Origin: Anthostomella pinea
Lineage: Eukaryota; Ascomycota; Sordariomycetes; Xylariales; Xylariaceae
Length of the DNA stretch: 64,000 nt
Direction: 5' to 3'
NCBI GenBank assembly: GCA_963556695.1
Contig: CAUWAG010000012.1
Span: 2,790,001 to 2,854,000 of the forward strand
Below the pieces are notes generated by a model. That model searched no databases, had not been told where the DNA came from, and was given only the letters and a program-made list of their open reading frames with translations. The stretch's first letter is position 1, and each line of letters starts with the position of its first letter. The position numbers and the translations under genes were made by a program. Below are positions 11,520-24,129 of the stretch, one piece after another.

Positions 11520-12420
11520 TGTTGTTTGGGAATAATGGCTTGGTTTCGACTTGACAAAGCGTGGCGTTACGGACCGGTTGCTCGTTTCACGCTTTCATGC
11601 TTTCGCGAAGAGAATCGCGCAGGTTTGGTCGGTGTGAAGGATTACGGACCGGCTGGCGCACAAGGAATTGGCACGGAGGATTGTATAATTGTATGATTGA
11701 TGGACTGATGGCCCGGCACAAGGACCACCTATGATACCCAAAGCTGGCGTGAGGACCTATGGACAGGTAGACAACTGTTGTTACTATATATCCAAAACTG
11801 GCGTTGTCCTATGTAAGAACGGGGTTGATTGCAATGAAAAGGCTGGAGAAGTTCATATTGCAGTGCTACCATCAGCTTAAACTGAATTGCCCTGTGTCTT
11901 AGCTGTGTCTACCCTAGATGATAATTCAGGTCATGGCTTGTAAGGTTGGTTTCTATTCGTGAATGGTTGAATGTTGCACTGTGGTTGGGACTGCTGACAG
12001 ATTGAAAGTTTACCTAGCATCCGAATGTCAATCGACAGTTTCCGAAGGCTAAGTTTTGTACCTGATAGACTTGCCTATATTAGGACGTCTACCCCAAGAT
12101 CAATGGAAGTTGAGATCCCCCCACGAACCGCCCTACGTCCATCCCGTCCCTCCTCCACTCGTCGCAAAAGAGAACGTCACCATGCTGTCCGAGCATCTCG
12201 AACATCTCCTCCTCCCCGAGCCAGCCTGGCATCAACCGACACCATCCAAAACCCACCAATGGACCGACAAGACACACGCCGTTTCTCCCTCCAGGTCTTC
12301 GAAATCAACGACGCGACCGACACATCCCTCGAATCGACCACCTCGCGCGCCCGCCCACCGCAGCAGAACCCCAATACTCAGCCGGGCAGACGATGGTACA
12401 AGAGCAAGACTATCAGATGG
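11520..12420. other. Intergenic, no supported gene
   Basis: Overlapping frames on both strands at 12025-12441 share the same bases and show no domain. The only recognisable coding remnant begins at 12430 on the minus strand. Confidence 0.55.
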
Positions 12421-12424
12421 GCCG

Positions 12425-12500
12425 TTGCCGGATACTATTAACAGCTGCGGCAATTGAAACGTTCCTGCAGATAAGATGACTTCCTTGCGGGCGGACAAGA
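12425..12500 (-). pseudogene. GMC oxidoreductase fragment
   Basis: The minus strand encodes SARKEVILSAGTFQLPQLLI followed by VSGNGPSD. This is very close to the second GMC signature of the glucose-methanol-choline oxidoreductases (typically KEVILSAGAF.SPQLL..SGIGP). I see no FAD-binding N-terminus nearby and no continuation of the catalytic domain, so only about 25 residues survive. It may be left from a deleted gene or an ectopic insertion. Confidence 0.5.
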
Positions 12501-13026
12501 TAAACCGGTCGCGTCTTTCCTCTCATAACGAGTTCTCCTCCATTAGACCTGCAGATCAACATACTTCGCAGTTCGCCATGCTAACAACAGCCTACCATCC
12601 TCCAATGGGTGCCTCCGAAACGGAAGGTGGGCTAGGTGGCCCCAAAATGCCCTATTGGCCCTGTTAGTGCACAGCCACCTCCCTGAACGCCACGGCGGCT
12701 TGAGCAGATCACCACCATCGGTGTGGTGTATTGCAGGCGAAGAGCCGGCGGCAAATGTCACAGGTCATTGCACTATGCCGTTTTGGGACTCAAATCCACT
12801 CAGCCCCATCCCCAGCCTCAGCAGAGGCCTCTCATCGTCTGGCCCCAGACCTTCTTGATCTTATTCCACTGCCTGATCGCGTCGCGGCAATGGTACAACA
12901 AAGCGGCCGCACCTGCGACGACTACTTGCTGTGACCGAACGAAAGCACCTGTATCTTCGTTTGACCACGACTCCTGTGCCACCAAGCTTTGACTGGCAAG
13001 CGGCACGCAACAATATCGACGACGAT

Positions 13027-15113
13027 ATGTCCTGCTCTATACCCGAGGAGCAGCTCGAGGTTGCTCAAAGTAAGACGGAAGTTTGTCTCTACGGACCGCT
13101 GGATGCCGCAAAGAAGGAGATTTGCATGCTTGACCTCTTCGGAGCCTCCAGATTCGGAAGCGACATCAGGTGCCGCCTTCGCACTGTGTCTATCACGGCA
13201 TACAAAAATGAAATGGCGCCTTACGAAGCATTGTCATACACATGGGGGACTCAGAAGAATCAACACAAGATTCTCGTCGAGAGGGAGCTCAGAAATGGCA
13301 CCGTGTATGAGCACGAGATGGTTGTTACTGACAATTTGTACCGAGCATTGGGGAATCTTAGACCACGAACGGGACGGTCGCGAACAATCTGGATAGATGC
13401 AATCTGCATCAATCAGCTCGACTTAGCTGAACGAAGCACACAAGTCTCCATGATGGGAGACATCTACCGAGCAGCGTTGCATGTTAACATATGGCTCGGT
13501 GAGACCACCATGGCCAGGTCGATTGTGCGAGTTGTTCAACGTGCCGTTGCTATTCCAGAACTGTTAATCCGGTTTTGCGCGAAGCCTCATCTCTTTGACG
13601 AGATATCGAAGGATTATGAGATGCGAAGTGCGGTTTATGATTCACAATCTCTGCGCAATTTATGCAGCAAGCTCAGGTTTGAACATTCACAATCTTTGCG
13701 CATGCTGTGCAGCAACCTCATGTCTGAACCTTTACTACAGTTGAGCGAAGCAATGGCCAGGACGGAGCCTATCTGGTATGAGAGGGGCTGGGTGATCCAG
13801 GAATACATGTTGGCGCAAAAGATCTATCTCTGCTTCGGTCGTTCGCAGCTTGAGTGGAACAGTTCGACCTTCGAACCGTGGCGATGCTCGCTCCGCAGCC
13901 TTGCCCCAAACCATTCTTGTGGCCTCTTGAAAACGTGGCGACCCTCTTGGAAAGACTCAAGGACCTCGAGATACTCAAACACGGACATTCTGGGGATAGA
14001 TTAACACTCATTCCCACGATGTATCCGACCCTGTTTGAACTTGTTCATGCAACCTGCGGCGCTGCGGCTACCGACGTCAGGGATCGAGTCTACTCTCTCC
14101 TTGGACTTGTCGATCCTAGAGAATCTGAGCAGGTTGGGGTGGACTATGAAGCGCCCACATGGAAAGTTTTCGCAGCTGCGACTTCTGTTGCGATTACTGC
14201 TACGCGGAGTCTAGACATCTTGCAGCTATCTGCGTTGGCCAATCCCGGAGAGCGTGGTGCCGAGTCGTTTGCGGCTTTCAACAACTTGGATCTGCTGCCT
14301 TCATGGGCAACGCTCTTCTCGAGAGAATCATCTTTACGTTTCAAGCCGTTGGATGAATACATCCTCTGGTCACTATCCGAGTTCGAACATAGAACAGACC
14401 CCACGATGAGCGCCGACTGTTCCTTCTTGACATGTTGGGATATCGATTTGGCTTCAGTCACCTGTGCTCACAAGCTCGAGGGTTACCTAACAGGGGAGAA
14501 GTGGCGGTTCTCAGGGGGATTCGATGCTGTAGTCGCCCTCATGGAAGAGACATATAGCTCGCTTTTGACGAATATAAGGCCATCTGAAGCTGGCGCAACA
14601 AGTATAGATCCTCATCGTGTCCGGGTGGTTCCTTCTGGCTATGGGCTTGTGATGCCCCCTTTAGGAGAGGCCAAGGCCGGCTACGCGACTGATCAATCAA
14701 TTGTTGCTTATTTGGAGAGTTGGGAAAAGGCTACTAGAGTCGTGTTGGCTGGAAGCCCTCACCGTCTTGCAGCCCAGAAGCTTACGGAGATGCCACCTCA
14801 CGTTGACTACACGAACCACACCAGATACTGCCTAGATGGTCAAGGTATCGAGCCGACTGGGTTTCGGCCGATGACTGGAGAAGCATCGTTCTTCGCGACA
14901 GAGAATGGATTCATCGGTTTGGCTCGAGGGCTACCAGAACCAGGAGACAGGATCGTCTTGATTGAAAGAGCAAGGTTGCCGCTGATGCTCCGCAAGAGTG
15001 GAAAGCATTGGGAATTTCGAGGATTCGTGTCAGTCCCAAATATTATGGAGTACGAGCTGCACGAGCTTTGGACCGGTTTCGAGCTACCTCTGAAGGAGTA
15101 TGTACTCTGCTGA
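13027..15113 (+). pseudogene. HET-domain (heterokaryon incompatibility) protein gene with one frameshift
   Basis: The frame from 13027 holds the HET domain in normal order: APYEALSYTWG, the allele-like variable part, LYRALGNLRPR, then TIWIDAICINQLDLAERSTQ and ERGWVIQEYMLA. At about 13855 the reading frame must shift. Downstream, from EQFDLRTVAMLAPQPCPKPF to the TGA at 15113, the other frame continues with ATDVRDRVYSLLGLVDP, the conserved segment that follows the HET domain. Loss of one G in a GGG run at 13855-13857 would explain it. The intact protein would be about 695 residues. HET proteins trigger cell death on non-self recognition. The start could instead be the ATG at 12931. The frameshift could be genuine decay or a homopolymer error. 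Confidence 0.72.
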
Positions 15114-16810
15114 GAGGACGTGATGGCACGCAACACAGGGTCCATCTGGACACCGCCAATACCCAAGTCGATGTGGCACCTGGAGGAATCCTTGTCATTT
15201 CTCAGACCTGGCGATGTTGAAGTTCGACGACCTCTTGCCTAGTCGCCCTGACAAACTTATCATCCTTCAGCGTGTTTTTTCTTTCGAAATGCTCGACAAC
15301 GAGCTCCGCATTAGTACACCGCGGCCTTGGGGGACAAAACGGGGTATAGGGCGATGCGAAGATCGCGTCGTTCTCTTCACGAGCACATTTCTATCAAGTC
15401 GAAGTCGCTACGTCATTTCTGCAACGGGGTGCCGCAGGGCAGGGTCTAATGCACGGCCCAGGACGACTGTCGGCTACGGCGCGTGGCCATGTTGCAGACG
15501 GTTTCTGGCTTTTTGGATGGGTCTCCCTTCCAGCGGTTTTTCAGAGGGCATTCTTCTGGATTTCTCCACGCACGGCATTCCTGGTGGGAGAGTACTGCGC
15601 GAGGCTCCTGCTTGCGTTCCATGCAATTGTGCTGGTCTCTAGAAGTGTAAAGGGCTGAGTCTATGCTCGCATGGCAGCGGCCGTCATGAACTTCTCGGCA
15701 ACCAAGGGCCTGGAACTTTGGACTCTATCATCCTCAAACCGGACACGTACGGACATCGCTAGATGACTTGAGACACATGGCGTTCGGAATAGGGGCGCCT
15801 GATGGGTACTGCCAAGCCGGCAACGGCCACCAGTGTAAGGAACTGAACCTAATCGGCGATATACTCTCACTACTACCATGTGTCACACGCCGTCCAACGG
15901 GTTCCATCATCTACCCCAAAGTGTAAGGGGGTTCTGAACATTTGCCTTGAGGGTGTCGAGCTCATTGCGCGTGCATGGTAAACAACGCGTTATTAGGGAT
16001 GCTCTACCTGAATGCTACGATGGAAAGATGTGTGGTTGATGACATACACGCATGACGGAGTCAGACTACCTACCCCAACTCAGACCTGTTTGTATTCCAG
16101 GAATTGTCGACCAACCACAGCATCGAGGCAGAGATACGATTATGTGGCATCTTCTCCTAGGGAATATCGACAGGGCTCAAAGCTTGATTTGACATGCCAC
16201 CCCCGGAGATGGTTCTCAGCTATAGCACGGCTCATACCTCATAAATTAGAGTAAGATGGTCCGCCCCACCCACACTCCTCGATCTAGTTATGTCGGAGTG
16301 AGTGGTGACATTCACGTCTGATGCGAGGTAACATTAAGCTGCACCCTCGATGCAAGTCGAGCCGCAATAACCCGGGGGCCACAGTCACCGCCCGCGTATC
16401 CCCAACTCCCAGCAACCGAAATCCGCCTCGCAGATTGGCCCACTCGCACCATGTACATGAATCATGCACGCCGCGACCCCGACCGACCGGCATGTGCTTG
16501 TGGCACACTCGACACACGCCCGCCACGTGGTGGCGAGCGAGCCCCTTTGGATGTCATGCAGCGGCCTGCGTCTGTCGAGATTTTTATCACACGGCACATT
16601 TGGTCGCAGGAGAAGGGGGCCTACATACTGCGGGTGATGTCGACGTAGGATGATAATGGCGGTGAGTGTGACAAACATCCCGGTGACTTGTTCATTTCAT
16701 TCGGGGGTATATCAAGCCCACGAAACCAGCTCCTCGAGACGAGATGGTTTCCTGGGTTTCGGTATTCCTAGCAGTAGCGTCCTGAACAGGACGACGTTGA
16801 TGCCTCCGAT
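15114..16810. other. Intergenic, no supported gene
   Basis: A 142-codon frame at 15214-15642 and its overlap partner lack motifs and composition support. No repeat or RNA gene is seen. Confidence 0.5.
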
Positions 16811-18489
16811 ATGCCCATGGCGCTGCAATACTTGGTTCGTGCTGCGCTATGCCTACTCTTCTCCGTCGGTGCAGCGGTCAGTCCTACGGTCGAGCTGGGT
16901 TGCAACAAGTACACCGGGGTTGCGAAGCCATATGGGATCACTCAATGGCTGGGGATGCGATATGCTGCACCGCCGGTCGGACAACTCCGGTTCATGCCCC
17001 CAGAAGATACCTCATGTAATGGCGCGTTGCAGGTAGCAGACACCGTAAGTGCGTGGCTCGAAGCGCGAGCTCTCATTATCATCGACTGGTACTGACCGTT
17101 CGACAGCACGGCAAGATATGTCTCGAGACACAGGGTGACCCGGCCGACAACAGGACGTCGGAGGATTGCCTGTTCCTCGACGTGTACGCGCCAACCAACG
17201 CTACTAGCCACGCCAAGCTGCCTGTGTTCTTCTTCATCCAAGGCGGGGGATTCAACTCGAATTCCAATCCGGACCTCGACGGACGGGGTCTGATTACCGC
17301 CAGTGGGCATTCCATCATCGTGGTGACGTTCAACTACCGCGTAGGGCCGTACGGTTTCATCACCGATGGAGACGCCATCACTCCGAATAACGGGCTGAGG
17401 GATCAGAGGAAGGCGCTGGAGTGGGTGCAGAAGTACATCTCGCGCTTCGGAGGCGATCCGGACCATGTCGTGCTGGGCGGTGACTCGGCCGGCGCAGCGA
17501 GCATCAGTTTGCAAATGGCAGCATTCGGAGGCAGGGATGACCACCTGTTTGACGCAGCTGCAGCGGAGTCAGTGTCCTTTGCAACCGTTTTGACAATCAA
17601 AGAGTCTCAATACCAGTACGACAACCTCGCCATCCAGGCCGGCTGCGTAGCAGCCAATTCGCTAGCATGCCTCAAATCGAAGACGGCCGAGGAGCTACAG
17701 ACGGTGAACTCACCGATACCATACCCAGGCGCGGCGCAAGCACCCCTGTACATGTGGAACCCCGTCATCGACAACGATATCATCAGAGACTACACATACA
17801 AGGCCTTCGACGAGGGCAAGTTCGTCAAGGTCCCCGCGATCTTCGGCGACGACACCAACGGCGGCACCATCTTCACGCCGCGCGACACGTCCACCCTCGC
17901 CGAGAGCGACTCGTTCCTCAAGTCGCAATTTCCCTACCTGTCGCTCGAGCAATTGGGCAAGATCAACGACCTCTATCCCAAACAGAACGACACGTGCCCC
18001 AGCGCGGGCTGCTACTGGCGCCAGGTCTCGGACGTCTACGGCCAGATGCGGTACATGTGTCCGGGGCTGTACATCTCATCGGCGATGACGCGGCACGGCG
18101 TTGCGCGGTCGTACAGCTACCGCTACGACGTCGAGGACCCAGCGCAGGTGGCGCAGGGCCTCGGCGTGCCGCACACGGTCGAGCTGAACGCCATTTTCGG
18201 GCCCGAGAACCTGGGGTATGCGGGATCTGCCCCGGCGAGTTATTATCGGAATGGCACAAATGCGGCTGTGGTGCCTGTGATACAGGCATACTGGACGAGC
18301 TTCATACGCAGTTTCGACCCGAATCGGTATAGGTACCCGGGCTCGGCGATCTGGGAGGTGTGGAGCGAGCGCGCGCAGGACAGGCTGCTGTTTGAGACGG
18401 GTGGGAAGACGCGGATGGAGTTAGTGGACGACACGACGAGGAGGCGTTGCGAGTATTTTTACTCGATTGGCCTTGATATTAGACAGTGA
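16811..18489 (+). CDS. Secreted type-B carboxylesterase/lipase
   Basis: Exon 1 is 16811-17044 and exon 2 is 17107-18489. The 62-bp intron has GTAAGT and ACAG ends and the protein is 538 residues. The N-terminus has a signal peptide (LVRAALCLLFSVGAAVS). Family marks appear in order: WLGMRYAAPPVGQLRF, the type-B signature EDCLFLDVYAP, the oxyanion-hole GGGF, and the nucleophile elbow GGDSAGAAS with the catalytic serine near residue 205. The catalytic histidine is in GVPHTVEL near residue 434. An acidic residue around GDDTNGG may complete the triad. It would hydrolyse carboxylic esters outside the cell or in the secretory path. Length and motifs are those of an intact family member. GC-rich codon use contrasts with the AT-rich block downstream. 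Confidence 0.9.
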
Positions 18490-19060
18490 AGTGGATATGA
18501 TGTTTTGGTCAAGCGTTTGGTGTCGGGCATGATAGAAGGCATACAGGTTACGGAGCTGGGCTGATAGATTGGGGGGGTTGGCCAATACCGACAGGACGGG
18601 TAAAGGCAAGCGGTCAGCCATAGGGCTACCGTTAGATACGTGGCTCTATAGTCATCATACATGTCAGACCTCAAGACAATAAGGCCCTGATGGGCAAGCT
18701 AGAAGCCACTCGCCTGGGCAGCCAACCGTGCGATGTTCGTCGCTGTGCGGCATGCGACGTACTCCCTCTCGGTTGGGACGTCTAAGGCGCTCGATGTTCG
18801 TATGCTGAAAATAAGCAAATCTAACGGGCAAACAAATGCGCAACGTTATTTGTCAAGCTAGGCGGCAGAGATTCTGAACACATCAGCCCAGTTAGCACGG
18901 CCCAGAAATCATCGTTGCCTCCCAGTATACAGCTCAACAACGAGGTGAAAGACTCGGTCCGAGATCGTTACCATCGCGAACAGTCTTGTCAAAGTTATAA
19001 ATATCCGTGTCTTAGATACTATATTTTGCGACTGTCACCATAACCTGGTGAAACCACGCG
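18490..19060. other. Intergenic downstream of carboxylesterase, nothing recognised
   Basis: No supported coding frame. Composition falls toward the AT-rich block that starts near 19060. Confidence 0.5.
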
Positions 19061-21450
19061 CGGTATATATCTGGATCTTTGTTTAAGATCCTTGAGTAGT
19101 TCATCCTTTGATGAAAACGCGTTTGGAGGCCTGGTATACGTTTAATGAACTTTGCCGTCCAGTCCTTTCTGACGCGTCTGGCCCAACATGCCGCTAATAA
19201 TTGATTTGTTATATCTTTAATACTGATATACTAAGGAAGAAAGGTTTGCGCATTTAGGTCAATTATAAAGGAACAAATAGCATTCTTTTCAGAAACTGTA
19301 AGTTCCAAAGAATTAGGCATACTGTCGCATTGTGATGGTCGGCCGGCAATTCTTTCAGTCAGTGTAGAGATTGGAAGGTAGAAAATTTTAGCAAGTTTTT
19401 GAACAAAAATGTAAAGGTCTTTTTTTTTTTTTTTTTTTTTTTTTTGGACAGCTACCTGCATATCTGATTAGTTATAATACGGTGCCATTGTTGTGGGTAG
19501 GGAAATACAGGTTAGAAATTAAAAGTTTGGCAAGTTGGTAAAAGTGTCTCGCTCGCTAGTGTGCCTCGCTCGCTTGTGACGTACGTTACTCTTTAAAAAA
19601 AACGCCTTAAAAACGTGACTTAAGCCCTTAATATCATTTTTAAAAGCTTATAATAATACATTTCTGCATAGTTATATTTGAATCGTTTTTAAAAACTTAA
19701 TTGTAACGAAAAAAAAGATTTTTTACGTTGAATCGATTTTTTTCTTATATCGTAAATTCTAAATTACCGAGTGTTACGAATATTACGATAAGTTTTAATT
19801 ATCGTACTTAATTACTTTATTATAAACTCCGATACTTTAAGCCTTTTAAAACTATGACCCGTAAAACTTATTATCGTTAAATAAGAAAAAAATAATTATT
19901 TTATTTTAAAAAAGCTTTATAAGAAGTTTTTCGGCTTAAATTTATAGTTTTTTCACACATAGTTTAAAGTCATGAAGCTTAAGTTTAAAAATAATAACTA
20001 TAACGTATTATTATGAGAAGAAACTTAACCTTTAACGTTTAATTTAACTTCTAAATATTTATTTGTTTTTAAATAATTCATAAAAAGTTTATCAAAGTAA
20101 ATATTTAACTAATGAAAGCGAACAGGCGTAATAAAACGGCATATTTATAATAAGCATAGCGATATATAAATGGTCATAAAAAATTTTTTTTACTTTAAAA
20201 TGAAATTACTTACTTTTATTTATATTATTCCATATGTTAGTAATACTTTTCAAAAAGGGTTTAAATGTTATTTAAGGTTTATATATTAATATGATATTAG
20301 TATAAAAGTTATCCAAAACGATATCGAGTCGTAATTCTACTATAATATACTAATTATCGAATTATTTTCTTAAATTTATGTTAACATATTTCGCTTAAAA
20401 AAAAATCTAGATTTTCATAGTTTTAGTATTGTTATAAACGCCATTTCAAAAAGTGGTTATATTATTTTCTTTTTTATCATCATATGAATCAAGTTCTTAA
20501 AAACTGCACCTAAATAATCGTTTAGTAAATAAAACGTATTTAATAATAACTCTTTTTAACTACATTAATAATTATTTAGCTTTTAATTAATTTCATTATT
20601 AAAAAGAAGTATTATGGTTGAAAGATTTGAGGGAAAATCGGATATTAATACTGAATGACTACGGTAACTGTTGTACTACTTAGTTTTTATTAACGATATA
20701 AAAAAGCAAATATAATGTTAACTTTAACGCTAGCTTATATACTGTCACGGCAAGCGTATTGAGGAGCTGGGACATGGCCAGCAGCAAGCAGCTATTACTC
20801 TATTGACGAGAATATCAAGACTAGAGAGGAAAGGAAGAGAGAGAGAGATAGGTACAGTGAGAGGTTGCCCCTTTAAGGGGATCCTCTGGTCAGATCCTTC
20901 CCCTATTAGGAAGCATCCGCTTGTCATGTGGGAAGGTCTGTGCAGGCCGTAACAGCGATTATTATCGAAGTTAGCGTTCACGTTCTAATTAAAAAAATAT
21001 TTAGCCGTATATTAGTTTGATTAATAGTCGACTAACGACTATTCTAAACCCGTAATACACCTATTAAAAAATCATATAACAAGGCAGTTTTAAGCCATAC
21101 CTAAGGTGTATAATAGTAAATAATAAACCTTTTAAACATTTTTAAAATAATCACCTTTTTACCTTTTTAAGTTCCTTTTATCTCTTTTAGCTATTAACGG
21201 CTATAGCTTGCACGTAATAAGCATTAATAATCTTGATAATAATATTATTATTATTCTTTAAAAAGTATTGAGATAAAAACAAGTATTCAAATAACGAATA
21301 GTCTTAATATAATAAAGGGACCGTATCGTAAGCTTAAACCAGAGATTAGCTATTACTTAACCTGCTTTATAATAGCCCTTTTTCATTAGCTAGTCTTTAA
21401 TCTAATGCTAAGATAAAGCACTGCTCCCTTTTTTAGTTTTATAGCGTCCA
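19060..21450. repeat. AT-rich RIP-like block 1
   Basis: Composition shifts sharply to A/T with very many TpA steps and dense stops in all frames, while the flanks are GC-balanced. This is the usual look of repeats mutated by RIP in Pezizomycotina. It includes a 26-base T run at 19420-19445. Only the piece at 20743-20954 keeps normal composition. The original repeat cannot be identified. Confidence 0.8.
20743..20954. mobile_element. Solo-LTR-like sequence, not AT-degraded
   Basis: A 212-bp stretch of balanced GC lies inside the AT-rich block. It starts TGTCACGGCAAGC and ends CAGGCCGTAACA, the TG...CA ends expected of a long terminal repeat. It contains a short GA-rich tract and a CCTTTAAGG-type palindrome. 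I see no clear 4-6 bp target-site duplication, so this is tentative. Confidence 0.4.
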
Positions 21451-22260
21451 ACCGTTTCCAAGGCGCTCGGACCACGTCAAGTCCCACCTTAGCTGCGCAC
21501 AGATCACCTTGACCACAACCACCTTGAACCCTCACATCTGATAAATTATAACGGTTATAATTAATTAAGTTGTCAAAGACGTTGGATCCGACGTGGTGGT
21601 ACTGTCTTCATGGACCATTTCAAGAGTGTGATATGTCGCATACCGTCTCCACTGTACCTAGGCCTACGCAAGACGCCTTCCACCAGATCCAGCATTGCGT
21701 TGATGGGAGAACTGGTCCAAAATGCCCTGTGCACGAGATGATACGCTGCATATGCAGTGTACGTGCCTGTTGACATGCAACCGCAACCTTGCAAATGATC
21801 CTCAGGACTTCCAGCTCAGGCTGATTCGGAGTGGGGCCCTAGATGGAGGCGGCTCGTTCCAATGGCAGCACTTCTCATGCACGTTCTCGTTGTGACACTG
21901 GTTGTCCCACTTATGACTGCCGTCTATTGGCTATTGGCTGTTCTCTGTTGGTGTTGGCTGCAGGTGGTGGCTTCTGGCAGGTCTTGGCTCTTGGCTCTTG
22001 GCTGTTGATCGTTAGGTTGCTGTGCTCAGAGTCGCAATCACGGTGCAGCATCACGGCGCAGTACACAGTAGGGAGGATATTATTAGCAAGAACGTAAGCA
22101 TGGTTCGTGCGACGCTCGTCTCAATGTGCCGCACAGCACATGTAGGGTAGTACCTTGGGTAAGAACCTCGAGGGGATGTTTATTTTGCCGAGTACTGCAC
22201 ATGCGCCGTTGGTTTCGTGTTTCCTCCTGACCTCTCCTCTTCGCATACCCCCGGAGCGAG
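21450..22260. other. Intergenic upstream of the GT90 gene
   Basis: No supported gene. Balanced composition returns near 21430. A TTGGCTCTTGGCTGTTG-like short imperfect repeat is present at 21925-22012. Confidence 0.5.
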
Positions 22261-24129
22261 ATGCTTTCTGCGTACGGCTTTTCACGACGTGTACCACGAA
22301 AGGCCCCATTCGCACTGGGGAATCTCGCATGTTACGGCCTGTTACTGGTCCTCGTCGTGCTCTATTATCTTTTTTTCTTCTCTTCCTATGGTCCCAGCGC
22401 CTTGCAACATTCATATCATCGCTCTCAACCCGTGTTCCATAGCTACTATGAACTACTCAGCGACGGCTCCTCCACGCGCCATGCAATAGATGATCTCATC
22501 CTGGATGCCAAAAAGGCTCAGGACCGCCTTCTCCTTGAGCGTTCGCATGATGTCGGTACTGCCGCGGCCAGATATCGAAGTCGTAGAGGGAGACATCCTC
22601 CGCCAGGCTTTGATAAGTGGTTCGAATATGCATCCAAGCATGATGCCATCATAATCGAGAGTTTTTTCGACCGCATTGAGCATGATATCCGTCCCTTCTG
22701 GGCTCAGGACCCGAGGGTCATATCGAAACATGCCGCCCATGGGGAACACGTCGTGAGGGTCCGTGATGGTGCCGCCCACGGCTTTGGGAATACCACCGGG
22801 CGCGTGCCTTGGCTGCAGCTATGGACCGGTCTGGTATCTGAAGCCGCAACCTGGCTGCCTGACGTGGACATGCCCATCAACTACTGGGACGAAAGCAGAA
22901 TCCTAGCCCCCTGGGACGAGATCAATTTCTTGGTGACCGAAGCGGAGCGAAACAAACGGATCACGCCGACCGAGGGCACCGTACGAGAGTTCACGAAGCT
23001 AGCGCACCTCGCCGGCGAAGAAGTAGAGATCAGAGAGCCGGAATGGATCACAACCGGTGCCTCGAAACTGTGGGATCTCGCACAAAAGACGTGCCCACCG
23101 GACACACCGGGACACAACGTCTCGGCCATCGAGGACTTCTCGGCACCACCTAGCTTCCCTGACGAATGGAGACCGCCCTTCTCCGAGAACAGATATGTGA
23201 AGAACTACACGGCATCGATGGACCCCTGTCTGCAACCTCACCTCAGGGACATGAGCGGCGCATTCGTGCAATGGGCCCGGATCCAGGTGACGCAGGAGCT
23301 CGTGCCCATGTTTGGCGGGTCCAAGCTCACGATGAACAATGACATCCTGATCCCCGGGGCCATGTACCTGTCCGGCGAGCTGCGCTACAGCGGTGGGTGG
23401 AATCACGGACCGCCCTGGGAGCAGAAGAAGGAGGGGGTAATCTGGCGCGGCGTTGGCTCCGGTGGGAGGCTCCAGGAAGACAATTGGTTCCATTTCCAGC
23501 GCTTTCGACTGGTCCAGATGCTCAACGGCACGACGGTGTCGGAGTTGGAACAGGGGCATCCGTCTGCGGCCCTGACCTTTGAAAATATGCCTGACGGGGT
23601 GCGCAACTTCTCCTGTCCGGACCTCACGCTGGAGGAGTGGCTGCAGGGCCATTCCGATGCGGGGTTTACCTACATGCAATGCGATCCGGAGAACGACTGC
23701 GGATACCTAGAGCCGTATTTCAGCGAGGTGGACTCCATTTCAATGCCGGACCAGTTCCAGTGGAAATACATACCCGATATAGACGGCAACTCGTTCAGTG
23801 CGCGGTTCAGGAGTCTGCTGCTGTCGACCTCGCTGCCGCTCAAGAGCACCATATTCGCCGAATGGCACGACGATCGCTTGGCGCCCTGGGTCCATTTCGT
23901 CCCGCTGGATAACGCTCTCTTGGATCTCTTCGGTGTGCTGGACTACTTTTTGCAGGGAGAAAAGAGCGATGCGGCGGCCCGGATGATTGCGGAGACTGGC
24001 AGGCGATGGGCTGAGAAGGTGCTGAGGCATGAGGATATGCTGCTTTATGTTTGGAGGCTGCTCCTCGAGTTCGCACGAGTTTGTGATGAGAGTCGGCATA
24101 GCCTTGGGTTCGTGGACGACCTGTTGTAA
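22261..24129 (+). CDS. GT90 (CAP10-like) glycosyltransferase, type II membrane protein
   Basis: A single exon encodes 622 residues. A short cytoplasmic N-terminus is followed by one membrane anchor at about residues 22-43 (ACYGLLLVLVVLYYLFFF) and then a large lumenal domain, as in Golgi glycosyltransferases. The C-terminal half has the CAP10/GT90 order: an EINF and DILIPGAMYLSGELRYSGG region, KKEGVIWRGVGSGGR, then the C-terminal segment YIPDIDGNSFSARFRSLLLSTSLPLKSTIFAEWHDDRLAPWVHFVPLDN, which carries the family's conserved substrate-binding residues. The first ATG precedes the anchor, which supports this start. Relatives add xylose or related sugars to glycans or capsule. The actual acceptor here is unknown. 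No break is visible. Confidence 0.85.
   Translation: MLSAYGFSRRVPRKAPFALGNLACYGLLLVLVVLYYLFFFSSYGPSALQHSYHRSQPVFHSYYELLSDGSSTRHAIDDLILDAKKAQDRLLLERSHDVGTAAARYRSRRGRHPPPGFDKWFEYASKHDAIIIESFFDRIEHDIRPFWAQDPRVISKHAAHGEHVVRVRDGAAHGFGNTTGRVPWLQLWTGLVSEAATWLPDVDMPINYWDESRILAPWDEINFLVTEAERNKRITPTEGTVREFTKLAHLAGEEVEIREPEWITTGASKLWDLAQKTCPPDTPGHNVSAIEDFSAPPSFPDEWRPPFSENRYVKNYTASMDPCLQPHLRDMSGAFVQWARIQVTQELVPMFGGSKLTMNNDILIPGAMYLSGELRYSGGWNHGPPWEQKKEGVIWRGVGSGGRLQEDNWFHFQRFRLVQMLNGTTVSELEQGHPSAALTFENMPDGVRNFSCPDLTLEEWLQGHSDAGFTYMQCDPENDCGYLEPYFSEVDSISMPDQFQWKYIPDIDGNSFSARFRSLLLSTSLPLKSTIFAEWHDDRLAPWVHFVPLDNALLDLFGVLDYFLQGEKSDAAARMIAETGRRWAEKVLRHEDMLLYVWRLLLEFARVCDESRHSLGFVDDLL

Noticed and set aside
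12025..12498. Overlapping frames on both strands as genes
   Set aside because: The plus-strand frames are Pro/Ser/Arg-rich shadows. Only the short GMC signature on the minus strand has recognisable content.
15214..15658. 142-codon frame downstream of the HET gene
   Set aside because: No domain, and an equally open overlapping frame argues against coding.
17667..18332. 221-codon second frame inside the carboxylesterase
   Set aside because: Arg/His-rich shadow of a GC-rich coding exon.
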